A stretch of DNA of 64,000 nt from Alphaproteobacteria bacterium (GTDB lineage Bacteria > Pseudomonadota > Alphaproteobacteria > Rhizobiales > Rhizobiaceae). Shown here piece by piece: positions 1 to 8,091 of the stretch; position 1 is the stretch's first letter, and each line of letters opens with the position of its first letter. A program made the position numbers and the translations under genes. The DNA is taken from the NCBI GenBank assembly GCA_018823835.1, contig JAHJHT010000008.1, forward strand, positions 186,001-250,000, read 5' to 3'. Below the pieces are notes generated by a model. That model had not been told where the DNA came from and ran no database searches. It saw only the letters and a program-made list of their open reading frames with translations.

Positions 1-457
1 CCTCGCCCAGACCACGGTGCGCGCGCCGGCGGACGGCATCGTCGCACAGGCGGCGTCCTTCAAGATCGGGCAGGTCGTCGCGGCAGGCACCCCGCTGTTC
101 AGCCTGGTGGAAACCGGCGACACCTGGGTCGAGGCCAACTTCAAGGAAACGCAACTTACCCACCTGCGGCCGGGCCAGCCCGCCGAGGTCACGCTCGACA
201 CCTATCCGGACAACGTTCTGCACGGCACCGTGGAGAGCGTCGGGGCCGGCACCGGCGCCGAATTCTCCCTGCTGCCGGCGCAGAATGCCACCGGCAACTG
301 GGTCAAGGTCACGCAGCGCGTGCCCGTGCGGGTGAAGCTCGACGAGCGGGCCGCCAAGGAACCGCTGCACAGCGGATTGAGTGCTACCGTCACCGTCGAC
401 ACCGGATTCGTGCGAACTGTCGGCGGTCTGTTCGGCAGCGCGGCGGCGGCACAGTAG
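1..457 (+). CDS. HlyD/EmrA-family efflux adaptor subunit, C-terminal part (5' end outside window)
   Basis: This is the C-terminal part of a periplasmic membrane-fusion protein that links an inner-membrane exporter to the outer membrane. The reading frame is open from base 2 and starts outside the window. The first visible residues (TTVRAPADGIV) are the end of the lipoyl-like half motif typical of HlyD/EmrA proteins. The following beta-barrel segment has VEANFKETQL and the NATGNWVKV...RVPVRV stretch that I associate with EmrA. The gene lies 28 bases before an EmrB-type exporter start, so the two probably form one operon and one pump. What it exports cannot be read from sequence. Confidence 0.9.
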   Translation, partial: LAQTTVRAPADGIVAQAASFKIGQVVAAGTPLFSLVETGDTWVEANFKETQLTHLRPGQPAEVTLDTYPDNVLHGTVESVGAGTGAEFSLLPAQNATGNWVKVTQRVPVRVKLDERAAKEPLHSGLSATVTVDTGFVRTVGGLFGSAAAAQ

Positions 458-485
458 CGGCCGCCAGCCCCAAGAAGTCCCGGCC

Positions 486-2021
486 ATGAACGAGAACGCT
501 CCTTTCAAGGAAGTGCCGCATCGCGGCCTGATCACGCTTTCGGTGATGCTGGCCACGATCATGCAGGTGCTCGACACGACGATCGCCAATGTCGCGCTGC
601 CGTCGATGACGGGCGATCTCGGCGCCTCGCGCGACACGATCAACTGGGTGTTGACCTCCTACATTGTCGCGGCGGCCATCATGACCCCCGTCACGGGCTG
701 GCTGTCCGACCGGCTCGGACGCAAGGAGGTCTTTCTCGGTTCCGTCGTGGGCTTCACCGTCACCTCCATGGCCTGCGGCGTGTCGTGGAGCCTCGAAAGC
801 ATGGTGGCGTTCCGCTTGATGCAGGGCCTGTTCGGCGCAGCCATCGTGCCGCTGTCGCAAACCTTCCTGCTCGACATCAACCCCAAAGAGCGGCACGGCT
901 CGGCGATGGCCATGTGGGGCGCCGGCATCATGGTCGGGCCGATCATCGGCCCGACGCTCGGCGGCTGGCTGACCGAAAGCTATAACTGGCGTTGGGTCTT
1001 CTTCATCAACCTGCCGGTCGGCATCGTCGCCTTTCTCGGCTGCGCCGCCTATCTGCCGTCGGTTGCCAAGCGCCTGCGCGGCTTCGATTTCTTCGGCTTT
1101 GCCATGCTGTCACTGGGCGTCGGCGCGTTGCAACTGATGCTCGACCGCGGCGGCGAGGTCGACTGGTTCTCGTCGATCGAGATCTGGATCGAACTCGGAC
1201 TGGCAATCACCGGCTTCTGGGTCTTTGCCGTTCACATCATGACGTCGGCCAATCCCTTCATCGAGCCCAGAATCTTCATGGACCGCAATTTCGCGACCGG
1301 GCTGGTGTTCATCTTCGTCGTCGGCATCATCCTTCTGGCAAGCCTGGCGCTGCTGCCGCCGATGCTGTCGCGCATTTTCGAATACCCGGTCATCACGACG
1401 GGCCTGGTCATGGCTCCGCGCGGGGTCGGAACGATGATCTCGATGATCATCGTTGGCCGGCTGGTGCGCCTCGTCGATCCCCGCAAGCTGGTTGTCGCCG
1501 GCCTGATGCTGACGGCGTTCTCGCTCTACGAAATGACCGGCTTCACGCCGCAGATGGACAGCTGGCCGATCATCTTCACCGGCGTGATCCAGGGACTCGG
1601 GCTGGGCCTGGTGTTCGTGCCGCTGTCGACCGTCGCCTTCGCGACGCTCGAGCCGCGCTTCAGGACCGACGCCGCAAGTCTCTTCAGCCTGGTGCGCAAC
1701 ATCGGATCATCGATCGGCATCTCGATCGTCTCTGTCCTGCTGACGCGCAACATCCAGGTCAATCACGCCGAGCTTTCGGCCGGCATGACGCCCTTCAACC
1801 CGAACCTGATCGAGGCGTCGCCGCTGGCCGCGGCCGGCGACCCGGCCGCGCTGAGCAAGATCGACGGTCTGGTCAACATCCAGGCGCTGATGATCTCCTA
1901 TATCGATGACTTCAAGCTGATGATGATCATCACGCTATGTGCGATCCCGCTGGCGCTGCTGCTGCGCAAGCCTGAGGCCCCGCCCGGCGCCGGAGCGCCC
2001 GCCGCCGCGCACATGGACTAG
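486..2021 (+). CDS. DHA2-family MFS multidrug exporter (EmrB/QacA type)
   Basis: Drug:proton antiporter of the 14-helix DHA2 major facilitator family, 511 residues, usual length. The N-terminus MNENAPFKEVPHRG leads into helix 1, which carries the DHA2 signature VLDTTIANVALPSM (motif C-like region follows). The loop 2-3 motif GWLSDRLGRKEVF matches MFS motif A. I chose the ATG at 486, with an AAGAAG stretch just upstream; a longer open frame upstream overlaps the adaptor gene and has no family resemblance. It sits directly after the EmrA-like gene, forming an emrAB-type pair. The substrate is unknown. The gene is convergent with the ABC-F gene that follows. Confidence 0.93.
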   Translation: MNENAPFKEVPHRGLITLSVMLATIMQVLDTTIANVALPSMTGDLGASRDTINWVLTSYIVAAAIMTPVTGWLSDRLGRKEVFLGSVVGFTVTSMACGVSWSLESMVAFRLMQGLFGAAIVPLSQTFLLDINPKERHGSAMAMWGAGIMVGPIIGPTLGGWLTESYNWRWVFFINLPVGIVAFLGCAAYLPSVAKRLRGFDFFGFAMLSLGVGALQLMLDRGGEVDWFSSIEIWIELGLAITGFWVFAVHIMTSANPFIEPRIFMDRNFATGLVFIFVVGIILLASLALLPPMLSRIFEYPVITTGLVMAPRGVGTMISMIIVGRLVRLVDPRKLVVAGLMLTAFSLYEMTGFTPQMDSWPIIFTGVIQGLGLGLVFVPLSTVAFATLEPRFRTDAASLFSLVRNIGSSIGISIVSVLLTRNIQVNHAELSAGMTPFNPNLIEASPLAAAGDPAALSKIDGLVNIQALMISYIDDFKLMMIITLCAIPLALLLRKPEAPPGAGAPAAAHMD

Positions 2022-2033
2022 TGGCCGCAGGCC

Positions 2034-2049
2034 TGATCCCAGGGGATCA
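2034..2049. terminator. short perfect palindrome between convergent genes
   Basis: TGATCCC and GGGATCA form a 7-bp stem with a 2-base loop. The element lies between the stop codon of the rightward MFS gene and the stop codon of the leftward ABC-F gene, overlapping the latter. There is no T-run on either side, so an intrinsic terminator role is only possible, not shown. Confidence 0.25.
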
Positions 2050-3639
2050 CCTGCCGGCTGCCGGAAAGACCAGCCGCCGCGTCACGCCGACGGCTTCCAG
2101 AAAGGCTTCGTCGTGGCTGACGACGAGCAGTGCGCCGTCATAGGAGCGGAGGCCGGCTTCGACGGCTTCGATCGATTCTATGTCGAGGTGGTTCGTCGGT
2201 TCGTCGAGGATCAGCAGTTGCGGGGGCTCCGTTCCGCCGAGCACGCAGGCAAGCCCGGCGCGCAGCATCTGGCCGCCGCTCAACAGCGAAACAGTCTGCA
2301 ACGCCGCCTCGGCGCGGAACATATAGCGGGCGAGGGCACGGCGGCAGGCATTGTCGTCGGCCTGCGGGTTGATGCGGCGGAAATTTTCCAGGACGGTCTG
2401 CGAGGCGTCGAGCAGGCTGACGCGTTGGTCGAGAAGGGCGTGGCGCGCCATCACCCGGACCGTGCCCGCCGAGGGTGTCAGCTTGCCGGTCAACAGGGCG
2501 AGGAAGGTCGTCTTTCCCGACCCGTTGGGCCCCGTCACGGCAACGCGTTCCGGTCCGGTGATCGAAAAGGAAAGGTCCCGGATCACCGGCTGGCCAGGAA
2601 CGTGGCCGCCGGTCAGACCCTCGACCTGCAGGACGCTCTTGCCGGCGGGCAGGCCGGTCGCCGCCAGGGTCATCGTGGCCTGCTGCAGGATCTCGAGCCT
2701 GGCGCGCGCCGCGGCGACCTGGTCTTCGGCTTCGGCCCGGCGGTTGTCCGCCAGCCGCTGATATGCGCCGCTGGTGCCTTCGCTCCGGTTCTTGCGCGCG
2801 CCGACCATGATCTTGGGCATGTCGCCTCTTGCCGCCTTCTTGCGCCCGACGCTGTCCTTGCGGGCCTTGCGCTCCGCCACCGCCTGGGCGCTTCGGGCGA
2901 CTGCCGCGGCATGGCGCTCGGCGTCTGCCAGCGCGTCCTGCGCCGCCGAAAGTTCGAGCGACTTGCGGGCGCGGTACCGGCTCCAGTTGCCGCCATATCG
3001 CGCCGCGCCGAGCGAGTTCAACTCCACTATGGCGTCCATCGTCTCCAGCAGGTCCCGATCGTGGCTGACGACGATTGCGCCGCCGCGCCAGCCTGCCAGC
3101 AAATCGACAACCGCCTGTCGGCCGTCGCGATCGAGGTTGTTCGTCGGCTCGTCGAGCACCAGGAAATCAGGCTCTGCAAAGACCAGCGCTGCCAATGCGG
3201 CGCGGGTTTGCTGGCCACCCGAAAGACTGCCGAGGCGCGCATCGGGTTCGATCTCCAGGCCGAGCCTTGCGAGCGCCGACGCCAGCCGCGCTTCTACCGT
3301 CCAGTCAGCCTCGGCGAGTTCGTCCACGGACGCTTCACCGGCTTCCGCGCGGCGCGGCAGGTCGAGCGCCCCGGCGGCACCGCACAGGTTGGCGATCGTC
3401 AGGCCGGGATCGGTCTGCACGACCTGCCGCAGCCTGCCGAGTGTTCCGTTGATGCTGACACTTCCCGCCTGCGGATGCAGTTCACCCGCAATCAGGCGGA
3501 CAAGCGTGGTCTTCCCGGCGCCGTTGCGCCCGACGAGACCGGTTCGCTCGCTGCTGAATGTCAGATCAATGTCAGAGAGAAGAGGCTGCCCGTCAGGCAG
3601 CGACCACGAGAGATTCGAGAGTGTGATGGAAGCGGACAT
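2047..3639 (-). CDS. ABC-F family ATPase (ribosome-associated)
   Basis: Soluble protein of 530 residues with two ABC ATPase domains and no membrane segments, the ABC-F layout; family members act on the ribosome as translation factors or antibiotic-protection proteins. Domain 1 has Walker A GRNGAGKTT (about residue 38) and LSGGQQTRAALA followed by LVLDEPTNNLD. A basic linker rich in Lys/Arg and Ala separates it from domain 2, with GPNGSGKTT, LLSGGQMLRAGLA and LILDEPTNHLD. The ATG at 3639 gives MSASITLSNLSW, which fits the family; the frame stays open 93 bases further upstream. Whether it is housekeeping (Uup/EttA-like) or an antibiotic-resistance type cannot be decided by eye. Confidence 0.9.
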   Translation of the reverse strand: MSASITLSNLSWSLPDGQPLLSDIDLTFSSERTGLVGRNGAGKTTLVRLIAGELHPQAGSVSINGTLGRLRQVVQTDPGLTIANLCGAAGALDLPRRAEAGEASVDELAEADWTVEARLASALARLGLEIEPDARLGSLSGGQQTRAALAALVFAEPDFLVLDEPTNNLDRDGRQAVVDLLAGWRGGAIVVSHDRDLLETMDAIVELNSLGAARYGGNWSRYRARKSLELSAAQDALADAERHAAAVARSAQAVAERKARKDSVGRKKAARGDMPKIMVGARKNRSEGTSGAYQRLADNRRAEAEDQVAAARARLEILQQATMTLAATGLPAGKSVLQVEGLTGGHVPGQPVIRDLSFSITGPERVAVTGPNGSGKTTFLALLTGKLTPSAGTVRVMARHALLDQRVSLLDASQTVLENFRRINPQADDNACRRALARYMFRAEAALQTVSLLSGGQMLRAGLACVLGGTEPPQLLILDEPTNHLDIESIEAVEAGLRSYDGALLVVSHDEAFLEAVGVTRRLVFPAAGR

Positions 3640-3645
3640 GGAGTT

Positions 3646-3695
3646 GGATTTCCCGAGAGCAAGAAAGAAGACGCTTTGCTTTCCGGGAGAAATCC
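3646..3695 (-). promoter_or_regulatory. possible leader hairpin of the ABC-F mRNA
   Basis: On the minus strand, GGATTTCTCCCG pairs with CGGGAAATCC (seven pairs, one bulge, then two more) around a loop of about 26 bases. The 3' arm ends only 6 bases before the chosen ATG and includes the GGGAAA that is the nearest Shine-Dalgarno-like run. The structure could therefore hide the ribosome-binding site. It was seen by eye; folding energy was not computed. Confidence 0.3.
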
Positions 3696-3743
3696 ATTGC
3701 TGCACACACTCTGTCTGTTGAATCGTTGCCACGATCTAGGCGA

Positions 3744-3772
3744 CCGGCGATGCCCCTTCAAGGCGTCGCCGG
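3744..3772 (-). terminator. GC-rich hairpin between the VWA gene and the ABC-F gene
   Basis: CCGGCGATGCC and GGCGTCGCCGG form an 11-bp stem with one G-U pair and a 7-base loop. It lies 62 bases after the stop of the leftward VWA gene. No T-run follows on the minus strand, so it may be a weak terminator or part of the ABC-F leader. Confidence 0.35.
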
Positions 3773-3833
3773 CAACATTCTGCAAGTATTCGCGAGTAAC
3801 TGCGGCCGCCGGGGCCATCGCTCTAGTCCTGCG

Positions 3834-5804
3834 CTAGCCCACGATGCGCAGGTTGGACAGCTCGTTGGCGATTTCCTTGAACTTGTCGGCAAGGTTCGAA
3901 CCCGTGGCGTTCCAGTAGAGCTTGGCCGGTTTCGTGGGGTCGACCGAATCTTTGCGGAAACGCGAATCCGAGGCGCATTTCTTCAGCGCCTGAATTGCCT
4001 TGTTCTCACCCGAGTTGCCAGTGTTGAGGTCGAGCGAAACCGTCATGACCAGCACGTTGGCTGCCTTGGCGTTTTCGCACAGCGTGCTCATCTGCTCGTT
4101 CAGGGCGTTTGTGTAGTTGCCGTTGGAATAGTCGTACTGGCCGATTGCAGAGCTCGTGCCGGAGAACAACCGTCCGACGCCCGAACCATTGTAGCCGGGC
4201 TTGAGGTAGCCGTAGGACGAATAGATCGACTTGGAATCCGCGGGGTCGCTGTAGCCGAGCGAACCTGGCGTGTAATAGGTGTTCTCGCCATCGGTCAGAA
4301 CGATAATGACCTTGTCGTTGCCCTTCTCGCTGTCGGGCCGACCCTCGGTGAACGGCTCGCCGCCCGAGACGGTGCGCCATCCCCAGGCCATTCCCTCCGG
4401 CACATTGGTGCCGCCGTTGGGCGCCATCTGATCGATCGCCGCCTTGATTGTGGCGAGGCCCGTGGCATTGGTTACATCGGTGAGCGTGGTGATCGGTTTG
4501 GTCGTGCAACTGTAGCTCGGACCCGTACCCTGCGGCGACGTTGCCCCGTATGGCCGGACATCGAAATACTTGCCCATGTTCTTCTGCCGCGTGGAGCCGG
4601 AACTGCTTTCCGTTCCGTCGTTCCACCAGTTGTTGGCAGCGCTGAAATTGTCCGGGCTCGGATCTGCTTCGGTGGCCCAGCGGTCGCCCGGCTCGTCGGG
4701 CGCGAACATCGGCACGAACATTGTCGCCGGGTCGCCGAAGCCGATGCCCGTATTCGCGGTCGCGCCAACCGGCGGCGCATCGTTCACATTGTAGGGGTAG
4801 GGACGTGCTTCAACGCAGCCCTGCCAACTTGCATAGGTCGAGATTGTTTCGTCGTAATAGCCGGTTTCGGTCCAGCGGCCCTCCCGGCAAGAGCCGTTAG
4901 ACCAATAGCGCGTGCAGACATATTGCTGGCCGGTCACCACCCATTCGCGGTCGCTGACCTGCTTCATGTCCTTGTAGAGCGAGAAGCGGGACAGGATCTC
5001 GTTCTCTTCCGCGCCCCAGCCGGTGCCCTTCTTGCGCCAAATTCCGCCGACCTTCTGGGCCTTCTTGTTGGGGTTCGTCAGCGACGCCCAGTCGAAGGTC
5101 TCGTGATGGACCGGCGAAAGGCCCTCGACATCCATCCAGGAAGCGGCGGCGTTGCTCGGTCCGACATTGACGGAGGCGGCGAACGGCACGAGCGCGAACT
5201 GCACCGGCTTGGCGACCTGCTTGATCTGCGCAGCCTCGAGCGCCAGCGTGTCGACGAGTTGTTTGGCCGCGACCTTCAGGAGGTCGATGCGCTTTTGGCC
5301 GGACCCCGTGCCGGTGTTGTTCATCGAACCGGAGTTGTCGAGCACCAGAGCCACTTCGAGCGTGTTCTTGAGGCGGACCTCGCTAAGCGCCGCAAAGCTG
5401 ATCTCCGACCCGTCCTGGCCGTCGGCCTTGCCGAGCAGTGCCGCGAACGACGGCAGGAAATAGGGCTGGTAGTTGAGCACTGCCTTGAGCTTCAGCGTAC
5501 CACCGCCGAACTGGTTGTTCGGCAACTGGACGCTGAGCGTGGTGTCGGCCGGATCAACCGAACCGAGGTTGGCCTCGAAAAAGTTCTTGGCATAGGTGAT
5601 CAGCGCCTCGTCCGAGGCTCCGGTTGCTACCTGCCTCGCGGTGGCGATGCCAGCGGCGTCAAGGGCGTTTACGGTCGCCTGCTTCTGACGGTTCATTTCG
5701 CTGAAATCGACGGCCAGCGCGATACTTCCCATGATGGGCAGCATGGCTGCGCCCATCATCATTGCAAAATTGCCGCGCTTGTCCCTTAGGAACTTCCAAA
5801 TCAT
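3834..5804 (-). CDS. TadE/TadG-like protein with von Willebrand factor A domain (paralog 1)
   Basis: A 656-residue protein probably anchored in the inner membrane and exposed outside it. The N-terminus MIWKFLRDKRGNFA is followed by a hydrophobic segment (about residues 15-35), the TadE/G pilin-like arrangement. A VWA domain follows, with the MIDAS-type motif VLDNSGSM and the later TDGENTY. Several spaced cysteines (YVCTRY, WQGCVEA, YSCTTK, LCENAK) suggest disulfides. It is a tandem paralog of the next leftward gene: both end in ELSNLRIVG. I chose the ATG at 5804 because the hydrophobic segment directly follows; more upstream codons are open but unlike the family. No other tad/flp gene is in the window. 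Confidence 0.85.
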   Translation of the reverse strand: MIWKFLRDKRGNFAMMMGAAMLPIMGSIALAVDFSEMNRQKQATVNALDAAGIATARQVATGASDEALITYAKNFFEANLGSVDPADTTLSVQLPNNQFGGGTLKLKAVLNYQPYFLPSFAALLGKADGQDGSEISFAALSEVRLKNTLEVALVLDNSGSMNNTGTGSGQKRIDLLKVAAKQLVDTLALEAAQIKQVAKPVQFALVPFAASVNVGPSNAAASWMDVEGLSPVHHETFDWASLTNPNKKAQKVGGIWRKKGTGWGAEENEILSRFSLYKDMKQVSDREWVVTGQQYVCTRYWSNGSCREGRWTETGYYDETISTYASWQGCVEARPYPYNVNDAPPVGATANTGIGFGDPATMFVPMFAPDEPGDRWATEADPSPDNFSAANNWWNDGTESSSGSTRQKNMGKYFDVRPYGATSPQGTGPSYSCTTKPITTLTDVTNATGLATIKAAIDQMAPNGGTNVPEGMAWGWRTVSGGEPFTEGRPDSEKGNDKVIIVLTDGENTYYTPGSLGYSDPADSKSIYSSYGYLKPGYNGSGVGRLFSGTSSAIGQYDYSNGNYTNALNEQMSTLCENAKAANVLVMTVSLDLNTGNSGENKAIQALKKCASDSRFRKDSVDPTKPAKLYWNATGSNLADKFKEIANELSNLRIVG

Positions 5805-5940
5805 GTGCTGCGGCCCCCGCCGCATCTGAGTACTGTGCTGCGATACTTCCACAAAGGGTTGAACGCATGCTTTGCGAATCCGCTCGATTTCCACGCATCC
5901 TGTTGAAGCGGCGCTAACCATTCGGCCGGGCGGCGCTGGG

Positions 5941-5977
5941 CGAAAGAAAAGACGCCCCGCCGGTGTGGCGGGGCGTC
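5941..5977 (-). terminator. intrinsic terminator after VWA paralog 2
   Basis: GACGCCCCGCC and GGCGGGGCGTC form a perfect 11-bp stem with a 5-base loop. On the minus strand it is followed at once by TTTTCTTTCG. It lies 23 bases after the stop codon of the leftward VWA gene that ends at 6001, a textbook rho-independent terminator. Paralog 1 therefore probably has its own promoter in 5805-5940. Confidence 0.85.
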
Positions 5978-6000
5978 TCGATTTCGTCGCTGTGTTGCGC

Positions 6001-7947
6001 TTACCCGACGATGCGCAGGTTCGACAGTTCGTCGGCAATTTCCTTGAACTTCTCGGCGAGCGTGGCGCCGGTGGCGTTCCAGTAGAGCTTGGCCGGCTGA
6101 CCGTCCGGGCCCCGGCGGAAGCGCGATTCCGAAGAACAGGCCTTGAGGGCGTCGATCGCCTTCTTCTCGGAGGTGTTCGATTCGCTGAGGTCGAGCGAGA
6201 CCGTCATCACCAGAACGCCGGCAGTCTTCGCGTTGGCGCATACCTTCTGCATCTGCTCATCCAGAGCGGCGGTGTAGTTGGACGACGAGTAGTTAGTCTT
6301 GTTGATGGCGTTGCTCGTGCCCTTGAAGAGGCGGGTCGTCGGCTCGCTGGAGGCAAACTTCTTGCCGACATAGCCATAGGCGGCATAGGTCGACTTGTTG
6401 CCTGCGTCGTCCGTCGAGCCGAGATCGCCATAGGTGTTGGCGCCGTCGGTGAGCACGATGATCACCTTATCGTTGCCTTTCTCGGCATCCGGGCGACCTT
6501 CGGTGAAGGGTTCGCCACCGGACACGACGCGCCAGCCCCATGCCGTGCCTTCCGGCACGTTGGTGTTGCCCGTCGGTTCCATGTCGTCGATCGCGTCGAG
6601 GATGACATCCTTGCCTTCGGCCTTGGTAACGTCCTGCAGCGGCGTGATCGGATTGGTGGTGCACGAATAGTTCGGGCCGGCGCCTGATCCCGCGTTCGGG
6701 GCATCGTACGGCTTCACCCGGAAATACTTGCGCATGTCCGTCTGGCGGGAGAGGGCGCCTGAATCGCTCCAGTCCGTCCACCAGCTATTGTAGTAGCCGA
6801 AGCTGTCGTTGTTCAGGTCGTTGTAGCCGTCGTCGTTGAGGTCGCGCCAAAGGTGCTTGGCCTCGTCGGGCGCAAACATCGGCACGAACAGCGTCGCCGG
6901 ATTGCTGCTGGAAGGCGTGGTGTCGTCATTGTTGTACGGCACGGGGCGCGCCTCGACGCAGCCCTGCCAGGATGCGAACTGGCTGGTCGTGTAGGTGTAG
7001 TCGGGCTCCGTCCAGTAGCCGTCCCTGCACGTACCGTTCCTGCGGTACCGCGTGCAGACATATTCCTGCGAGTTCGGGATTTCCTCGCGGCCCGACTGCA
7101 CGATCATGTCCTGGTAAAGGCTGAAGCGCGTCAGGGGCTGGTTCTCGGTATCGCCCCAGCCGATGCCGCGCTTGTACCAGACGTCGCCCACCTTCTGGGC
7201 AAACTTCAGCGGGTTGTTGAGAGCGGTCATCGTTGACCAGTCGAAATTCTCGTGGTGGACCGGCGAGATGCCCGTGGTGTCCATCCAGCTTGCGGAATCG
7301 AAGCCCGGGCCGACATTGACTGAAGCGGAGAATGGGACAAGGCCGAACTGGACCGGCTTCTGGACCTGCTTCATCTGGGAGGCCTGTGCGGCAAGCGTCT
7401 CGACGAGCTGCTTGGCGGCCGCCTTGAGAAGCGTGATGCGGCGGTCGCCGGTACCCGAGCCGTAATTGCTCATGGAGCCCGAATTGTCGAGCACCAGGGC
7501 AACTTCAAGCGTGTTCTTCAGGCGCACTTCGGACGTGACCGAAAAATCGACATCAGTTTGCGTGTCGGACTTGCCGATCAGCATCGCGGCCGTCGGCAGG
7601 AACATCGGCTTGTATTTCAGCGTCGCCGAGAGCCTGAGCGTTCCGCCGCCCGTATTGTTGCTCGGCAGCAGAACGGTAAGATTGGTATTCTCCGGCTCGA
7701 CTGTGCCCAGATTGGCTTCGAAGAAGTCCTTGGCGTAGGCAACCAGTTCAGTGTCGGTTGCCCCGTCGACAACGCGTCGTGCCGTCGCGATACCGGCAGC
7801 ATCGAGTGCGCTCATGGTCGCGGCACGCTGGCGCGAGAGTTCGGTATAATCAACCGCGATAGCCAGGCCTCCCATGATGGGAACCATTGCCACCGCTGAC
7901 AGCACGATGAAGTTGCCGCGAATGTCGTTCAGAAACTTGCGCAACAT
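6001..7947 (-). CDS. TadE/TadG-like protein with von Willebrand factor A domain (paralog 2)
   Basis: A 648-residue paralog of the neighbouring VWA protein. The N-terminus MLRKFLNDIRGNFIVLSAV carries the TadG-like pattern, with a membrane segment at about residues 13-35 ending in AVDYTELSRQ. The VWA MIDAS motif VLDNSGSM lies near residue 155 and TDGANTYG later. Cysteine positions (YVCTRY, WQGCVEA, YSCTTN, VCANAK) and the C-terminal ELSNLRIVG are shared with paralog 1. Family members are usually annotated as pilus assembly proteins, but the role of stand-alone copies in Rhizobiales is not known to me. The start ATG at 7947 is clear, and the gene has its own terminator. Confidence 0.87.
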   Translation of the reverse strand: MLRKFLNDIRGNFIVLSAVAMVPIMGGLAIAVDYTELSRQRAATMSALDAAGIATARRVVDGATDTELVAYAKDFFEANLGTVEPENTNLTVLLPSNNTGGGTLRLSATLKYKPMFLPTAAMLIGKSDTQTDVDFSVTSEVRLKNTLEVALVLDNSGSMSNYGSGTGDRRITLLKAAAKQLVETLAAQASQMKQVQKPVQFGLVPFSASVNVGPGFDSASWMDTTGISPVHHENFDWSTMTALNNPLKFAQKVGDVWYKRGIGWGDTENQPLTRFSLYQDMIVQSGREEIPNSQEYVCTRYRRNGTCRDGYWTEPDYTYTTSQFASWQGCVEARPVPYNNDDTTPSSSNPATLFVPMFAPDEAKHLWRDLNDDGYNDLNNDSFGYYNSWWTDWSDSGALSRQTDMRKYFRVKPYDAPNAGSGAGPNYSCTTNPITPLQDVTKAEGKDVILDAIDDMEPTGNTNVPEGTAWGWRVVSGGEPFTEGRPDAEKGNDKVIIVLTDGANTYGDLGSTDDAGNKSTYAAYGYVGKKFASSEPTTRLFKGTSNAINKTNYSSSNYTAALDEQMQKVCANAKTAGVLVMTVSLDLSESNTSEKKAIDALKACSSESRFRRGPDGQPAKLYWNATGATLAEKFKEIADELSNLRIVG

Positions 7948-8091
7948 GCTTGTGCACCCCCAAAATCCAAAGAATCGGAGGGTAGTTTCTCACAAAGCTC
8001 TAAATTGCAAGTTTTGAACTTGGCTCTAATATTCGGCTCGGCGTTAACCTGCAGCTAACCTTTCGGCGCCCGAATTTTGCGATATTTCATG

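Noticed and set aside
1939-3837. A 632-codon open frame on the + strand opposite the ABC-F gene
   Set aside because: It is antisense to a gene with complete ABC motifs, is rich in Arg/Gly/Ala as high-GC shadow frames are, and shows no domain.
3834-7947. A tad/Flp pilus locus
   Set aside because: Only the two TadG-like proteins are present; no pilin, prepilin peptidase, TadA ATPase or secretin gene is nearby.
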